Positions 33,070 to 41,474 are shown, counted from the stretch's first letter. The stretch: DNA of 41,474 nt from MGIIa-L3 sp11892u (GCA_965659685.1 CBFHXB010000020.1:1-41474), one strand, 5' to 3'. Notes: generated from the sequence alone by a model not told the origin. Made by a program: numbers and translations.

Positions 33070-36000
33070 TCACAGGTGAACCAAGTCCTTCTCCGACAGG
33101 TTGCTACCACCGCCACCGCCACGGCGACGCAGCAGCAGCACGAGCCCGAGCAGCACGAAGACGGTCACGGCCACAAGCCCGAGCGCCGAAGGCCCGTCGT
33201 CGACGGAAGCGCCTTCCAAGGCATCGGGAATGCCGTCGCCGTCGTCGTCCTGGTCCGCGACCAGCCACGTGGATTGGCCCGGCGGACACGTGACGTCGTC
33301 GGGTTGGCCGTCTTCATCGGTGTCCACCGTGGCGCAGGCATCCATTGGGAACGCGTCACGCGTGTCACGGATGCCGTCGCCGTCGTCGTCAAGGTCGTAG
33401 ACGTCTGGTCCGCAAGGTTTCGCGGTCTGTTCGTCGTACCACGTCAGTTCACTGCAGGTGCTGGTCCAATCCCCGTCCGTGTCGAGGGGGGTCACTTCAA
33501 CGTCCAGCAACACCGTCGTGCTGGCACCGTAGCCGTCCGTCACCACGACCTCAATCAAATACAGGTCTGCAGGCAAATCGGTGATGTTCCACGACAGCAC
33601 GGCATTGGAACGCATCATCACGATGCCCATGTCGTCGCTCACGGTCCAATCGTAGGTCAAGCCCTCCGCATCTTCATGGTCGTCCAACACCGACAAGTGG
33701 GCCGCGATGGGCAAACTTTCCATCACCCTTGCGCCGCTGATGGGGCGTTCGAAGCTGACCGAAGGTGCTTGATTGCCCAAGACCGTGAGGGTGACAGGGC
33801 CGCTGCCCAAAGTCACGTTGGCCGTCACCGGTGGTGAGCCGGGCACATCGAGCGAAACGCTTCCCTCCGTGGTCGTGACCGCTCCGTTGACGTCGATGCG
33901 TCCAACCAGCAACGAAAGGTCGACGGCAGCGCCTTGTCCATTGGCCGTCTGAACGACGACGCTTGGCAGGGAAGGCGTCACGGTCCATGCCCCGTCGGAG
34001 GGTGTGCCGTCGCGTTCGCTGATGAAACGCTGGACGATCCAGCGCTCCAAGACACCGCTCCCAAGCACGGTGGCTTGGTCGAAGTCAATGCTTCCTCCAA
34101 TCGCTTCCACCGTGGTGTCAGCAAGTTGGATGCTGCCCGTCAGCACTGCATCGTTGAGCACCAGGGGATGTCCGTCGGCCGCCACGGCCACGTCGGCGTG
34201 CACCGAGGCGTCATGAACGCGAACCGGAGCAGGATCTTCGTTCCCGTCGGCATGAACGTCCACGCCGAGGGCATACCCAGTGACGGTGAGGCCGTGGATT
34301 TCGAGCGGCGTCGTCCGTCCGTGATGCGCGATGAAGGCCGTGCCCGTGCCCGGACCGTCAAGGACCACGTCGCGAAGGATTCCGGCTGAATCGTCCACGT
34401 CAAGCCCCGGAGCTCCGGTGATGTGAACGCCGTCGAGGTCCAAGGCCCGGTTTGGACCCCCCGTCAAGGCGGCAGTGCCCTGACCGGACACGAGGGTGAG
34501 GTCAACCAAGCGCAGCTCGCCGTCAATGTCCTGGAGATGCAGCGATGCTCCGCTTCCGTCGTGGTCGCTCGCGTCGAGGCCATCCACAGCCCCACGGACG
34601 CCGGAAAGATGCAATCCGGCACCAGCACCGGGCCCAACGGTCAGGTTGGACGCGGTCACGTCGAGGTTGCGCCACCATGCGGCTTCGTCGCCACAGCCGT
34701 CGAAGAGCAGCCCGTTTACGGTCACATCAACGCCGGGGCCTTGCGCACGCATGCACGCCCCGCCTGCGTCCCGTAGGGTCACGTCGATCAAGTCCAGCGT
34801 GCCGCTGGCCGCTGGAAGGACCTCGATGAGCGGGTCCGCTCCCGAGGAGCGGGCGAGGGTCGTGGAGGTCATCTGCACGTCGCCCGCGCCGTGATGACGG
34901 AACGCAGGGCTGGCCTCCAAGAGGCGAGCGCCGCGAAGCGCTACGTCCGTTTCGGCGTCGCCATTGACGAGGATTCCCGCCCAACGTGCCCCTGCTCCGG
35001 GCCCTTGCAGCGTCGCTGTTGCCACGTCGAGGCTTCCTTTCACCTCGATGGTGACCGCGTCGGCCACACGAAGCAACACGCCGTCCCGCAAGGTGAGCGT
35101 CCCGTCGGAGGACACCGTAAGGTCCTCGTCAAGGTGGTACGGACTCCACTGTGCTTCGAGCACGGTCCAGCCGGAGAGCATCCCGCCGTCCAAGGTGGAG
35201 GACATGAAGCGATGCTCAAGCGGCCCGCTGGTGTCCCAAGCCACGGAGTCCGAGCGCCCATTGCGGTCCATGCGGACCATGATCACGCCCGTTTCGGACG
35301 TTCCCGTCTCGTCCGCAAGGAGGGCCGTCGTTGTACCTTCCACGCGGCCGTTGGCGTCCGTGGTGCTGACGTCGCCTGCCACGATGATGCTGACGCCGCT
35401 CACGGGTTGGCCGACGTCAAGCACTTCAACGGTCATCGGCGATTTCAATTCAAGCCGTGCAGAGGTCATCGCCGTGACGGTGGCGTTCACCGCACCGTCG
35501 AGCAGGGTGGCCTCGCAGCCTGGCGCAAGGGTCGTGGCTTGCAGCAATTCCACACCCGTGGCAATGGTGCCGGAGGTGCACGACCACGACAGGGGACCAT
35601 CGAGAAGCAGCCGGCCGTCTTCGCCGTGCAGGTCGGCGGAACCGAGGGCCGCAATTTGGTCGGCCATCAAACGCCCGTCGTGCCCCTTCAGCGTGGCTCC
35701 TGTCTCCACTTCAGCGGAGAAGCCCGTTCCAAGTTCGAGGGTCGTGCCGTCGAGGGTCAGGCTGGCGCCTTGGCGGACGGTCAAATCGCCGTTCAGGTGG
35801 TGGGCAGTCCCGTCAGGTTTGGGGCCGAGCACCGCATCGACGCCGCTGGGCAACACCCAATCGCCGTTTGGAAGGACTGGAATTTGCATGCGCTGACCGC
35901 TTTGACCGCCAAAGAGCTGGTCGCTGACACCTGCGCCGTCGGCCAAGGCGACGACGGTGGAACCGCCGCTCAGCAAGGGAAGCGTTGCGGCCCCGTTGAC

Positions 36001-37779
36001 GTCGGAAGACAGGAGGAAACCGTGCACCATGATCGATGCAACGATCGGATCTTCGTCCAAATCCGTGAAGGTGACCGCGGTTTCGATGAAACGGTCGTGG
36101 ACTGAGGTTTGCACCCTGGTGCTTGCGCTTCCTCCCCAGAGGAAGGTCCCGCCGCCCAATGCATCGGACGACCCTGTGCCTCCGCTCGCGCTGAACGTGC
36201 GCACGGTGGCCGTGGATGCATCGTCGAGGCTGAGGCCAAGTTGGTGCCGATCGGCCAACCAATCTTCAACGACCAGCGTTGAGGCGTCCGCGTCCACGCC
36301 GGTTGGACTCAACCGCGTGTCGAGGTTTGAGACCGCCAAAGTGCTGTCCTCGAGCAAGACGCCGGCAGTGCTTCCGTCCATGCTTGACACCATGTTGGAT
36401 TCGAGGTGTGCGGTGTCAAGGTGAAGGCCGGTTGAGAGGTTCGTTGACGTCAGAGCATTGACGGTCAACGTCGCGTAGCGGGCCACGAGACCGAGGCTCG
36501 CTTGATCGAAGGCACTGTACCTCCGCTCAAGCACCACGTCGCCCCACTCGTGGTTCCCGGCCATCAGGTCGATGGCAGGGCCATGCCCCGTGCCCAGGTC
36601 CACGTGCACGTCTGAGAGGGCAGAATCCACGTCCCGAAGCAGGATCCCGCCTTCGCCCATGACGGTCAAGGCATCGGCTTCGAAAACACCCGACCCGGTG
36701 GCTTCCAAGGCAGGCCGAGAGACGTTGACGGCATGGAGGGTCACGTCGGTGAAGGACGTCGTGCCCGTCCCAGAAAGGTGGACGGTTGCGTTGTTCAGCG
36801 CAAGGTCGGCGGACGACACCTGACAGGTCCCGCTGCACGGCAGGTCCACGGCCTTGGTCGCTCCATCGTCGTCGGCGATGGAGGCCGTCACGTTGCTGAG
36901 GCTCATGCCCGCGACGCTGCGGCCTTGAAGCAGCCTTGCGGTGGTGCTGACATCCAAACCGGCGATCGTCAGGTCCGTTGCATCGCTGGCGTCCACGGCC
37001 AAACTCGAATCGGTCACCGTCGCGTCGTGCACCTCGAGGGCTGCCCCTGCGGATGCGCCGATGGCGATTTTGTTTGAAGCGGCCGTGAAGCCTTGGACCA
37101 CCGTGGTGCCGCTGACGGCCTTGAGGCCTTGGAGGGCCCCGTCAACGTCGAGGTTAGCGACGTTCGTGGTGCCGTCGGCCAACAAGCCGATCGACACGTT
37201 GTGCAGGGCTGCGTTGACAAGAAGGTCGAGGTCCCCCCCGTTTCGGACGGCATAGACGTCCGCTCGCTCGACGTGAAGTTCGGTGATGTCGGCCACCGCT
37301 CCTGCGGTGAGGTCCAAGCCGATGTAACAGTCTTCGAGGTTGAGTTTGGTGGCGTCCAAGGTCCCCTCGAGGTGAAGGCACGTCTCTGCGCGTTCCACCA
37401 AAGTGCCGTTGAGGAAGGCGCTGGAGGTTGCGTCGACCACCACGCCCGGCCACAGGCCAGATCCGTGGGAGCCCTGCGAAGGGAGGGGGGCGGTCGAGGT
37501 GATGATCGCGTCGTCGGCAACGAGCACTCCTCCGTCAATGATGCGAATGGTGTAGGTGTCCGCGTCCACCACCGTACCGGGTTCCAAGGTCAGGACGGCG
37601 GGCCCTTCGACGGTCAGGTTGCCCGTCAGCGTGACGTCGCCGCTCCACGTCGTGTTGGTCACGATGGATGCATCGGCGGCGCCCGCTGGCGGTAGAGCGG
37701 GGGCCAATGAGGCGAGAAGAAGGAGCAACAAGAGGACGCTTGCTCGACGACGCATGCCAAAGGGTGGTCGCTGACGCAT
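33070..37779 (-). CDS. Giant parallel beta-helix surface protein with TSP3-like calcium repeats and C-terminal TM
   Basis: 1569 residues from ATG 37779 (ATG 37755 also leaves a good signal peptide). After the signal peptide comes a very long region of short G/D/N-rich beta strands with V/I/L every second residue (for example VTLTGNLTVEGPAVLTLEPG), typical of right-handed parallel beta-helices. Ig/PKD-like strands follow, then thrombospondin-type-3-like calcium loops near the C-terminus (DLDDDGDGIRDTRDAFP, DQDDDGDGIPDALEG). One membrane helix (FVLLGLVLLL) ends in a short basic/glycine tail. It has few cysteines and many Asp/Thr. A calcium-stiffened adhesin or polysaccharide-binding surface protein is the inferred role. 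It starts 28 bases after tRNA-Pro. Confidence 0.92.
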   Translation of the reverse strand: MRQRPPFGMRRRASVLLLLLLLASLAPALPPAGAADASIVTNTTWSGDVTLTGNLTVEGPAVLTLEPGTVVDADTYTIRIIDGGVLVADDAIITSTAPLPSQGSHGSGLWPGVVVDATSSAFLNGTLVERAETCLHLEGTLDATKLNLEDCYIGLDLTAGAVADITELHVERADVYAVRNGGDLDLLVNAALHNVSIGLLADGTTNVANLDVDGALQGLKAVSGTTVVQGFTAASNKIAIGASAGAALEVHDATVTDSSLAVDASDATDLTIAGLDVSTTARLLQGRSVAGMSLSNVTASIADDDGATKAVDLPCSGTCQVSSADLALNNATVHLSGTGTTSFTDVTLHAVNVSRPALEATGSGVFEADALTVMGEGGILLRDVDSALSDVHVDLGTGHGPAIDLMAGNHEWGDVVLERRYSAFDQASLGLVARYATLTVNALTSTNLSTGLHLDTAHLESNMVSSMDGSTAGVLLEDSTLAVSNLDTRLSPTGVDADASTLVVEDWLADRHQLGLSLDDASTATVRTFSASGGTGSSDALGGGTFLWGGSASTRVQTSVHDRFIETAVTFTDLDEDPIVASIMVHGFLLSSDVNGAATLPLLSGGSTVVALADGAGVSDQLFGGQSGQRMQIPVLPNGDWVLPSGVDAVLGPKPDGTAHHLNGDLTVRQGASLTLDGTTLELGTGFSAEVETGATLKGHDGRLMADQIAALGSADLHGEDGRLLLDGPLSWSCTSGTIATGVELLQATTLAPGCEATLLDGAVNATVTAMTSARLELKSPMTVEVLDVGQPVSGVSIIVAGDVSTTDANGRVEGTTTALLADETGTSETGVIMVRMDRNGRSDSVAWDTSGPLEHRFMSSTLDGGMLSGWTVLEAQWSPYHLDEDLTVSSDGTLTLRDGVLLRVADAVTIEVKGSLDVATATLQGPGAGARWAGILVNGDAETDVALRGARLLEASPAFRHHGAGDVQMTSTTLARSSGADPLIEVLPAASGTLDLIDVTLRDAGGACMRAQGPGVDVTVNGLLFDGCGDEAAWWRNLDVTASNLTVGPGAGAGLHLSGVRGAVDGLDASDHDGSGASLHLQDIDGELRLVDLTLVSGQGTAALTGGPNRALDLDGVHITGAPGLDVDDSAGILRDVVLDGPGTGTAFIAHHGRTTPLEIHGLTVTGYALGVDVHADGNEDPAPVRVHDASVHADVAVAADGHPLVLNDAVLTGSIQLADTTVEAIGGSIDFDQATVLGSGVLERWIVQRFISERDGTPSDGAWTVTPSLPSVVVQTANGQGAAVDLSLLVGRIDVNGAVTTTEGSVSLDVPGSPPVTANVTLGSGPVTLTVLGNQAPSVSFERPISGARVMESLPIAAHLSVLDDHEDAEGLTYDWTVSDDMGIVMMRSNAVLSWNITDLPADLYLIEVVVTDGYGASTTVLLDVEVTPLDTDGDWTSTCSELTWYDEQTAKPCGPDVYDLDDDGDGIRDTRDAFPMDACATVDTDEDGQPDDVTCPPGQSTWLVADQDDDGDGIPDALEGASVDDGPSALGLVAVTVFVLLGLVLLLRRRGGGGGSNLSEKDLVHL

Positions 37780-37807
37780 ATCAAGTCAGCACGTCGTTGA
37801 ACAGGAG

Positions 37808-37882
37808 TGGGCCCGTCCGGATTTGAACCGGAGTCTGACGGCCCCCAGCCGCCAAGTATAGGCCAAGCTAACCCACGGGCCC
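37808..37882 (-). tRNA. tRNA-Pro (anticodon GGG)
   Basis: Minus strand. The acceptor stem GGGCCCG/CGGGCCC pairs perfectly, with A73 as discriminator. The anticodon stem GGCGG/CCGTC encloses loop CTGGGGG, giving anticodon GGG. The T arm is TCCGG-TTCAAAT-CCGGA. The D arm has A14, G18G19 and A21. There is no CCA in the DNA and no intron. The tRNA's 5' end lies 11 bases after the rpoN stop and there is no separate TATA box, so it is probably transcribed with the ribosomal operon and cut out by RNase P. Confidence 0.95.
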
Positions 37883-37893
37883 CTGTATCCTGT

Positions 37894-38100
37894 TCACCGA
37901 TGCCGTGCAGCACTGTACGTCGCCACGTCCTCGAGGAGGTCGATGTGGCCGATGTACATCCGACGGCAACAGTAACGCTCCAGCCCGACTTCGTCGAGCG
38001 CTTGAGCGGGCTCCATGCCACCGTCAACCTTGGCGTTGTATTCTTCCCAGACATGGGCCACGATGGACCCACAGCTGAAGCAACGAACTGGAATAATCAT
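37894..38100 (-). CDS. rpoN: DNA-directed RNA polymerase subunit N (Rpb10)
   Basis: 68 residues from ATG 38100. An SD (GAGGTGAG at 38106-38113) lies five bases upstream and overlaps the rps9 stop. Rpb10/RpoN is a small Zn-binding subunit that anchors the polymerase core. It opens with MIIPVRCFSCG (Cys7, Cys10) and carries RYCCRRM (Cys44, Cys45), the family's Zn ligands. Length is normal. It follows rps9 in the archaeal cluster; the next gene after it is tRNA-Pro, not rpoK, so the usual rpoK-eno-rps2 part is missing here. Confidence 0.97.
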   Translation of the reverse strand: MIIPVRCFSCGSIVAHVWEEYNAKVDGGMEPAQALDEVGLERYCCRRMYIGHIDLLEDVATYSAARHR

Positions 38101-38111
38101 CTCAACTCACC

Positions 38112-38543
38112 TCAACGGTACGACTTCTGCTTCTTGCGGCGGGCGCCACGGCCGAGTTGGTGCTTGGGCTCCTTGCGGCGTGGGTCGTTGACCAAAAGCG
38201 AACGATCGAAACGTAGGTACTCTTCGCGAAGCTCTGAGTCTTGGCCTTCTGCTCCACCGTTGTAGAGCACGAGGCCACGGGCGATCGCGGTGCGGATGGC
38301 GTCGGACTGGCCCATGATGCCACCACCGTGGGTGACCACGTTGATGTCCACCTTGCTTAGGCGGTTCATCGCGTCAGCGATGATCAGCGGCTCCATCGCC
38401 TTACGGCGGGAGAGCGCGGGCTGCAGGATCTCAATGGGGGAGCTGTTGACTCGAACGCGTCCCTTGCCAGGCTTCACCGTGGCGCGGGCGATTGCGGTCT
38501 TGCGCTTCCCGGAGGATTCGACGGACTTCTTCTTCTTCGCCAT
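38112..38543 (-). CDS. rps9: Small ribosomal subunit protein uS9
   Basis: 143 residues from ATG 38543, whose first base is shared with the last base of the rpl13 stop (TGATG overlap). S9 binds 16S rRNA near the head and its tail touches the P-site tRNA. Visible marks are the basic start, SSGKRKTAIARATVKPGKGR, the HGGGIMGQSDAIRTAIARGL core and the C-terminal KKQKSYR tail, whose last arginine contacts tRNA. Length is normal for archaea. Cotranscribed with rpl13 upstream and rpoN downstream. Confidence 0.97.
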   Translation of the reverse strand: MAKKKKSVESSGKRKTAIARATVKPGKGRVRVNSSPIEILQPALSRRKAMEPLIIADAMNRLSKVDINVVTHGGGIMGQSDAIRTAIARGLVLYNGGAEGQDSELREEYLRFDRSLLVNDPRRKEPKHQLGRGARRKKQKSYR

Positions 38544-39028
38544 CACTGGTCACCTCCCCAGCGGTGCGCAGGCGCACCAAGGCCGGCGCTGATGTCCCCG
38601 AGGCTCATGAAGCGGTCAGGGAGCGCGCGCTCAAAGGCGGAACGGTCTCCGGCGGTGTGGCCGTCGGGGAGGTCCCCGTCCAGGTGGGATGGGCAGCCGA
38701 TTTCCACACGCAGGTTGCGGAGGGCACGGCGCCCGCTGGACTTCTTTTGGTAGGGCAACATGCCTCGCACGGTGCGCTTGAGGATCATGTCCGGCATGCG
38801 CGGGAAGTACGGACCCTTCCGAGCGTGGTTGAGTTCGTACTTCGCGTGGTAGGTGGCCATGATGGAGGTCGGGCTGCCGGTCACGACGGCCTTCTCTGCG
38901 TTGACGATGACGACCTTGTCTTCGCGACCGTCGCGGGCCGCCTTCTGGAGGAGGTCCGCAACAGCGCTGGCCAGACGGCCGAGGATGGCCCCGTCAGCGT
39001 CGAACACGTAAGTGGTCGACTCAGCCAA
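38543..39028 (-). CDS. rpl13: Large ribosomal subunit protein uL13
   Basis: 161 residues. There is no ATG near the conserved N-terminus, so the start must be a TTG. TTG 39028 (protein beginning MAESTTYVFD) has an SD-like GGGGTGA six bases upstream; TTG 39034 is too close to that site. L13 binds 23S rRNA and is among the early assembly proteins. Typical segments are DADGAILGRLASAVADLL, EDKVVIVNAEKAVVTG and KGPYFPRMPDMILKRTVRGMLPY. The C-terminal third is longer than in bacteria. The start overlaps the rpl18e end by eight bases, and the stop overlaps the rps9 start, so all three are tightly coupled. Confidence 0.95.
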   Translation of the reverse strand: MAESTTYVFDADGAILGRLASAVADLLQKAARDGREDKVVIVNAEKAVVTGSPTSIMATYHAKYELNHARKGPYFPRMPDMILKRTVRGMLPYQKKSSGRRALRNLRVEIGCPSHLDGDLPDGHTAGDRSAFERALPDRFMSLGDISAGLGAPAHRWGGDQ

Positions 39029-39386
39029 GGACAATCACCCCTGATCCCTTCGGGTTTTCGTTCATCAGCTCTCGGAGGCTCATCACGCGGCCCCCGGCGG
39101 CTTCGACCTTGGCACGTGCGCCCGCGCTGACACTGTAGGCGACGATGGTGGGCGAGCCGGCGACGTCGCCAGAGCCGAGCAACTTGCCCGGAACGACGAC
39201 GGTCGCTCCCTCAGGAGCGTACCGGCTCACACGGCTCAGGTTGGGCTGTGCCCAGTTGGAACGGCTCTTGGAGAGCCGCAGAGCCACATCTCGCCAAAGT
39301 GCAGCGCCGGTGTCACGTGACTGGGCCTTGAGCTGGTCGATGAGATCGACCAGATCGGCGTTTGTCTTGTTCTTCGGCTTGCTCAT
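39021..39386 (-). CDS. rpl18e: Large ribosomal subunit protein eL18 (L18e)
   Basis: 121 residues from ATG 39386. The frame extends to 39488, but the protein family starts at this M-S-K-P-K-N-K and a clear SD precedes it. L18e is an archaeal/eukaryotic 60S-type protein. Segments seen are NKTNADLVDLIDQLK, WRDVALRLSKSRSNWAQ, TVVVPGKLLGSGDV and the C-terminal MSLRELMNENPKGSGV. It opens the leftward L18e-L13-S9-RpoN cluster, a gene order shared by many euryarchaea. A TATA-like element lies about 46-55 bases upstream of the start. Confidence 0.97.
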   Translation of the reverse strand: MSKPKNKTNADLVDLIDQLKAQSRDTGAALWRDVALRLSKSRSNWAQPNLSRVSRYAPEGATVVVPGKLLGSGDVAGSPTIVAYSVSAGARAKVEAAGGRVMSLRELMNENPKGSGVIVLG

Positions 39387-39391
39387 ATTGA

Positions 39392-39398
39392 CTCCCTC
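39392..39398 (-). promoter_or_regulatory. Shine-Dalgarno of rpl18e
   Basis: GAGGGAG on the minus strand lies five bases before ATG 39386 and fixes it against the longer frame. Confidence 0.65.
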
Positions 39399-39431
39399 GA
39401 TGCGTGAAGCAAGGCTCGCGACCGACCCTCT

Positions 39432-39441
39432 CGTTATGAAG
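39432..39441 (-). promoter_or_regulatory. Candidate TATA box of the rpl18e operon
   Basis: CTTCATAACG on the minus strand is the most AT-rich spot in the short gap between the upstream gene and rpl18e. A start site about 25 bases downstream would leave a leader of about 20-30 bases containing the SD. Confidence 0.45.
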
Positions 39442-39480
39442 GCACCGATGGCCCAAACGGGGCCACAGAGGCGCAGCGCC

Positions 39481-39924
39481 TCATTCAAGCAGGACGTCGC
39501 CCTTCGCGTCGAGGAGTTCGACGGTCAGGCCGGCCGCACGGCTTTGCACCACGATTTCGTGGTGAAGCGTGTCCGAAAAGTCGTCAAGGGCGCCCAACGC
39601 AGTGATTCCAGCGACGTCCGTCAACTGATCGATAAGGTGGTTGAGCACGCAGGACACGCCGTAGGCTTGCCCAGCGCGGAACGCATGGTCCACGCCTCCG
39701 ATTTCGGGGTCCTCGGCCTTCATTCGAAGCATCACTTGTTGTGAGTAGGCCACCAAAGCACCGTACAGAGCTTCGATGATCTGGGCGGCTTCAATGTCGT
39801 CCAGAAGCATCTGGGCATGCGCCAGGCCGGCGCGAACCGCTCGCCCGTAGGTGGCGTGGGCCCCAATGAGGTCGGTGGTTTCCTGCTGCATGGCTTGGTC
39901 GATCAAGACCTTCCAATCGTCCAT
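39481..39924 (-). CDS. Hypothetical helical protein
   Basis: 147 residues from ATG 39924. It is almost entirely helical, from DDWKVLIDQAMQQETTDLIG through LLDDIEAAQIIEALYGALVAYSQQVMLRM to VSCVLNHLIDQLTDV, with no signal peptide or membrane segment. I recognise no family and see no catalytic motif. It sits 94 bases upstream of rpl18e and 63 downstream of the DUF4129 membrane protein. The promoter-like element after it suggests that the ribosomal operon is transcribed separately. Confidence 0.75.
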   Translation of the reverse strand: MDDWKVLIDQAMQQETTDLIGAHATYGRAVRAGLAHAQMLLDDIEAAQIIEALYGALVAYSQQVMLRMKAEDPEIGGVDHAFRAGQAYGVSCVLNHLIDQLTDVAGITALGALDDFSDTLHHEIVVQSRAAGLTVELLDAKGDVLLE

Positions 39925-39987
39925 GCTTGCGCTCAGTCAGCCAACCCCTTCAACGTTCGGCCGTCAACGACGGCTTCGGTTGGGGAA

Positions 39988-41474
39988 TCAGATGCTGAAG
40001 CCGTTCTCGTCCTGTCCTTCGTCGAGGCCGGCTTGACGCACGGTCCCGTCGGCGGCCACGAACTCACCGGCCTTGGTCTGCTTGTCGTAGAGGCCGACGA
40101 CTTCCTTCCGAACGCTGACTTCGGTCGCTTCCTCACCCAAGGCGCGCGTCAGCGATCCCTGGATGGCTCCGAGCGTGCTCAGGGCGCGGTCGCGGTGCCC
40201 GACGTCAATCGTGTGGTCGGAGTAACGCGCCTCTTCGAAGATGGTCAAGAAGTCGTCCAACTGCTGGTCTGGGACCATGCTGAAGGCGGCTCGAACCGCG
40301 GTTTCGAATTCACGCGTGGTCTCGAAGACCTTCTTCATGAAGCCGTACTTGCGGAAGTGCTTGACGAGGCTCTTGTAGCCCTCAAAGATCGCCGCGATGT
40401 ACTCGTTGGACGTCTCCAATTGCCACGCCATGGTCGAAATCAATCCGCGGAGTTGGTCGACTTGCCGGCGTGAGCGGGAACGCTCGTAAATCAGCGCACC
40501 TGCGATCAACAGGGCCACGAGGATCACCGAGAGGCTCAGCACCACCGAGGTCGAGAAGAAGCCGTCACTGGAGGCTTCAACCGACTCGAGGTAGGTCACT
40601 TCGTGGGTGATGTTGTCCGTGGACTCGGCGAAGAAGACGCTGCCGGCGTAGTAGGCGATGATGCGCCAGTTGCCGTCACAGGGCTCACCTGCGCACGTCT
40701 TTCCGGTGTAGGTCCACGTGAACTCAGCACGGCCTTGTTCGTTGGTGACCGACCGGTTGCGACCTTCGGTCACCCAGCCGTTCTCCTCCGCGGACCAGTA
40801 CTGGCGAGCGAAGGTGATCTCCTCGTTCTCAACGGCCACGTTGATGCGGTCGCGGAGGAGGGCCACCTGACCGTAGATTTCGTCGCCTTCGTCGGCACCG
40901 TTGTCGCCAACGCGGCTCCAAGATTCGAGCACCTGCAGGTCGATGCGGGAGCGGACCAAGACGGTCATGTCCATGTACGAGCCGTTCAGGACGTTCGAGA
41001 TGTCCTTGTCACAACCTCCGGGCACGTTTCGGTCGGGCTCGAAGGCCACGCGCAACGTTCGGAAGTTCTCCAGTTTCCCACCGGTCGTTTCCACGCCCTT
41101 CAGGGACGGGTTCTGATCCGGATCGCCGCTGAACCACTCGATGGTTCCGTCAAGGTCACTCGTGCGGACCGTCGAAATCGGTCGCACGGTGTCCTCTGGG
41201 TCGAGGTAGATGTTCAGGCACTTGCCGCCCACGGTGGCGCCGTTGGCCTGCAAGAGGCGGGCGTCCACGTGGAAGGATTCCTTCAGGTACAGCACCGGAT
41301 AGCTCGAGCCGTTCTGCAGCGTGTAGGATTCCACGCTGGAGCGGAACGGACCGACTTCGGTGATGGCGAGGGTCGAGTTGCTGAACACGGCAAACTCGGT
41401 TTGCACGGTCTTGTTCTCGTACCGGTAAGCGTCGTTGTTGTCAAAGGAGGAGTAGGTCACGGTGACCTTCGCCT
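39988..41474 (-). CDS. Membrane protein with extracytoplasmic beta domains and cytoplasmic DUF4129, 5' partial
   Basis: The frame is open to the right edge, so the N-terminus and any signal peptide are missing; about 494 residues are seen. The outside part has Ig-like beta domains with paired cysteines (GKTCAGEPCDGNW). One membrane helix (about TSVVLSLSVILVALLIAGALIY) is followed by a basic stop-transfer (ERSRSRRQ). The cytoplasmic part matches DUF4129: LVKHFRKYGFMKKVFETTREFETAV and FLTIFEEARYSDHTID. DUF4129 usually ends large transglutaminase-like membrane proteins that belong to MoxR/DUF58 clusters. Such partners would lie beyond the right edge, to be confirmed there. The transglutaminase-like domain is not in the visible part. 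Confidence 0.82.
   Translation of the reverse strand, partial: AKVTVTYSSFDNNDAYRYENKTVQTEFAVFSNSTLAITEVGPFRSSVESYTLQNGSSYPVLYLKESFHVDARLLQANGATVGGKCLNIYLDPEDTVRPISTVRTSDLDGTIEWFSGDPDQNPSLKGVETTGGKLENFRTLRVAFEPDRNVPGGCDKDISNVLNGSYMDMTVLVRSRIDLQVLESWSRVGDNGADEGDEIYGQVALLRDRINVAVENEEITFARQYWSAEENGWVTEGRNRSVTNEQGRAEFTWTYTGKTCAGEPCDGNWRIIAYYAGSVFFAESTDNITHEVTYLESVEASSDGFFSTSVVLSLSVILVALLIAGALIYERSRSRRQVDQLRGLISTMAWQLETSNEYIAAIFEGYKSLVKHFRKYGFMKKVFETTREFETAVRAAFSMVPDQQLDDFLTIFEEARYSDHTIDVGHRDRALSTLGAIQGSLTRALGEEATEVSVRKEVVGLYDKQTKAGEFVAADGTVRQAGLDEGQDENGFSI

Noticed and set aside
1..41474. Insertion sequences, phage genes, integrase/att sites or a replication origin
   Set aside because: No transposase, integrase, terminal repeats or origin-type repeat clusters were seen. 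Cdc6/Orc1 is absent, so the mcm gene alone does not mark an origin.

Overview
The window looks like a compact, GC-rich archaeal chromosome segment from a planktonic euryarchaeon. Supporting genes are an MCM helicase, GatE (archaea-only amidotransferase), archaeal Trm1, PAC2-family proteins, Pth2-type peptidyl-tRNA hydrolases, the archaeal L18e-L13-S9-RpoN ribosomal/RNA polymerase cluster and two archaeal-type tRNA genes. The very large secreted FG-GAP, PKD and beta-helix proteins and the high GC suggest Candidatus Poseidoniales (Marine Group II, perhaps the Thalassarchaeaceae side). That placement is inference; the archaeal assignment is secure. I see no IS element, CRISPR array, phage gene or pseudogene. 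Intergenic gaps are tiny: no gene-free stretch exceeds 300 bases (the longest is the 234-base mcm/purM divergent region), and several convergent pairs abut or overlap at their stop codons.

Layout. 1-3.9 kb: a 5'-open unrecognised ORF, a secreted thioredoxin-fold protein and threonine aldolase. 3.9-11.7 kb: Pth2 faces a leftward run mcm > gatE > propeller-DUF4430 protein > ECF S component > second Pth2 > MerT-like membrane protein. This run mixes replication and translation genes with what looks like a corrinoid-type uptake module. 11.9-17.2 kb: purM, an AmpG-like MFS transporter, a one-TM unknown, trm1 and a PAC2 protein. 17.3-21.6 kb: a 1440-residue integrin-like surface protein.

21.7-25.2 kb: a winged-helix regulator, pentapeptide-repeat protein, membrane protein, hotdog thioesterase, tRNA-Arg(GCG), a HAD phosphatase and two small unknowns. 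25.3-32 kb: a PKD lipoprotein, a very acidic protein, a DnaQ-like exonuclease, a Cas4/RecB-like Fe-S nuclease, a second PAC2 protein and a complete bacterial-type NAD+-dependent DNA ligase (LigA). 32-37.8 kb: a PPC/DUF296 protein, a membrane protein and a giant beta-helix surface protein. 37.8-39.4 kb: leftward rpl18e > rpl13 > rps9 > rpoN > tRNA-Pro(GGG). The window closes with an unknown soluble protein and a 5'-truncated DUF4129 membrane protein.

The most interesting points are the propeller/DUF4430/ECF module, the LigA plus two-nuclease repair neighbourhood, two differently diverged Pth2 paralogues 0.5 kb apart, and the large surface proteins with unusual cytoplasmic tails.
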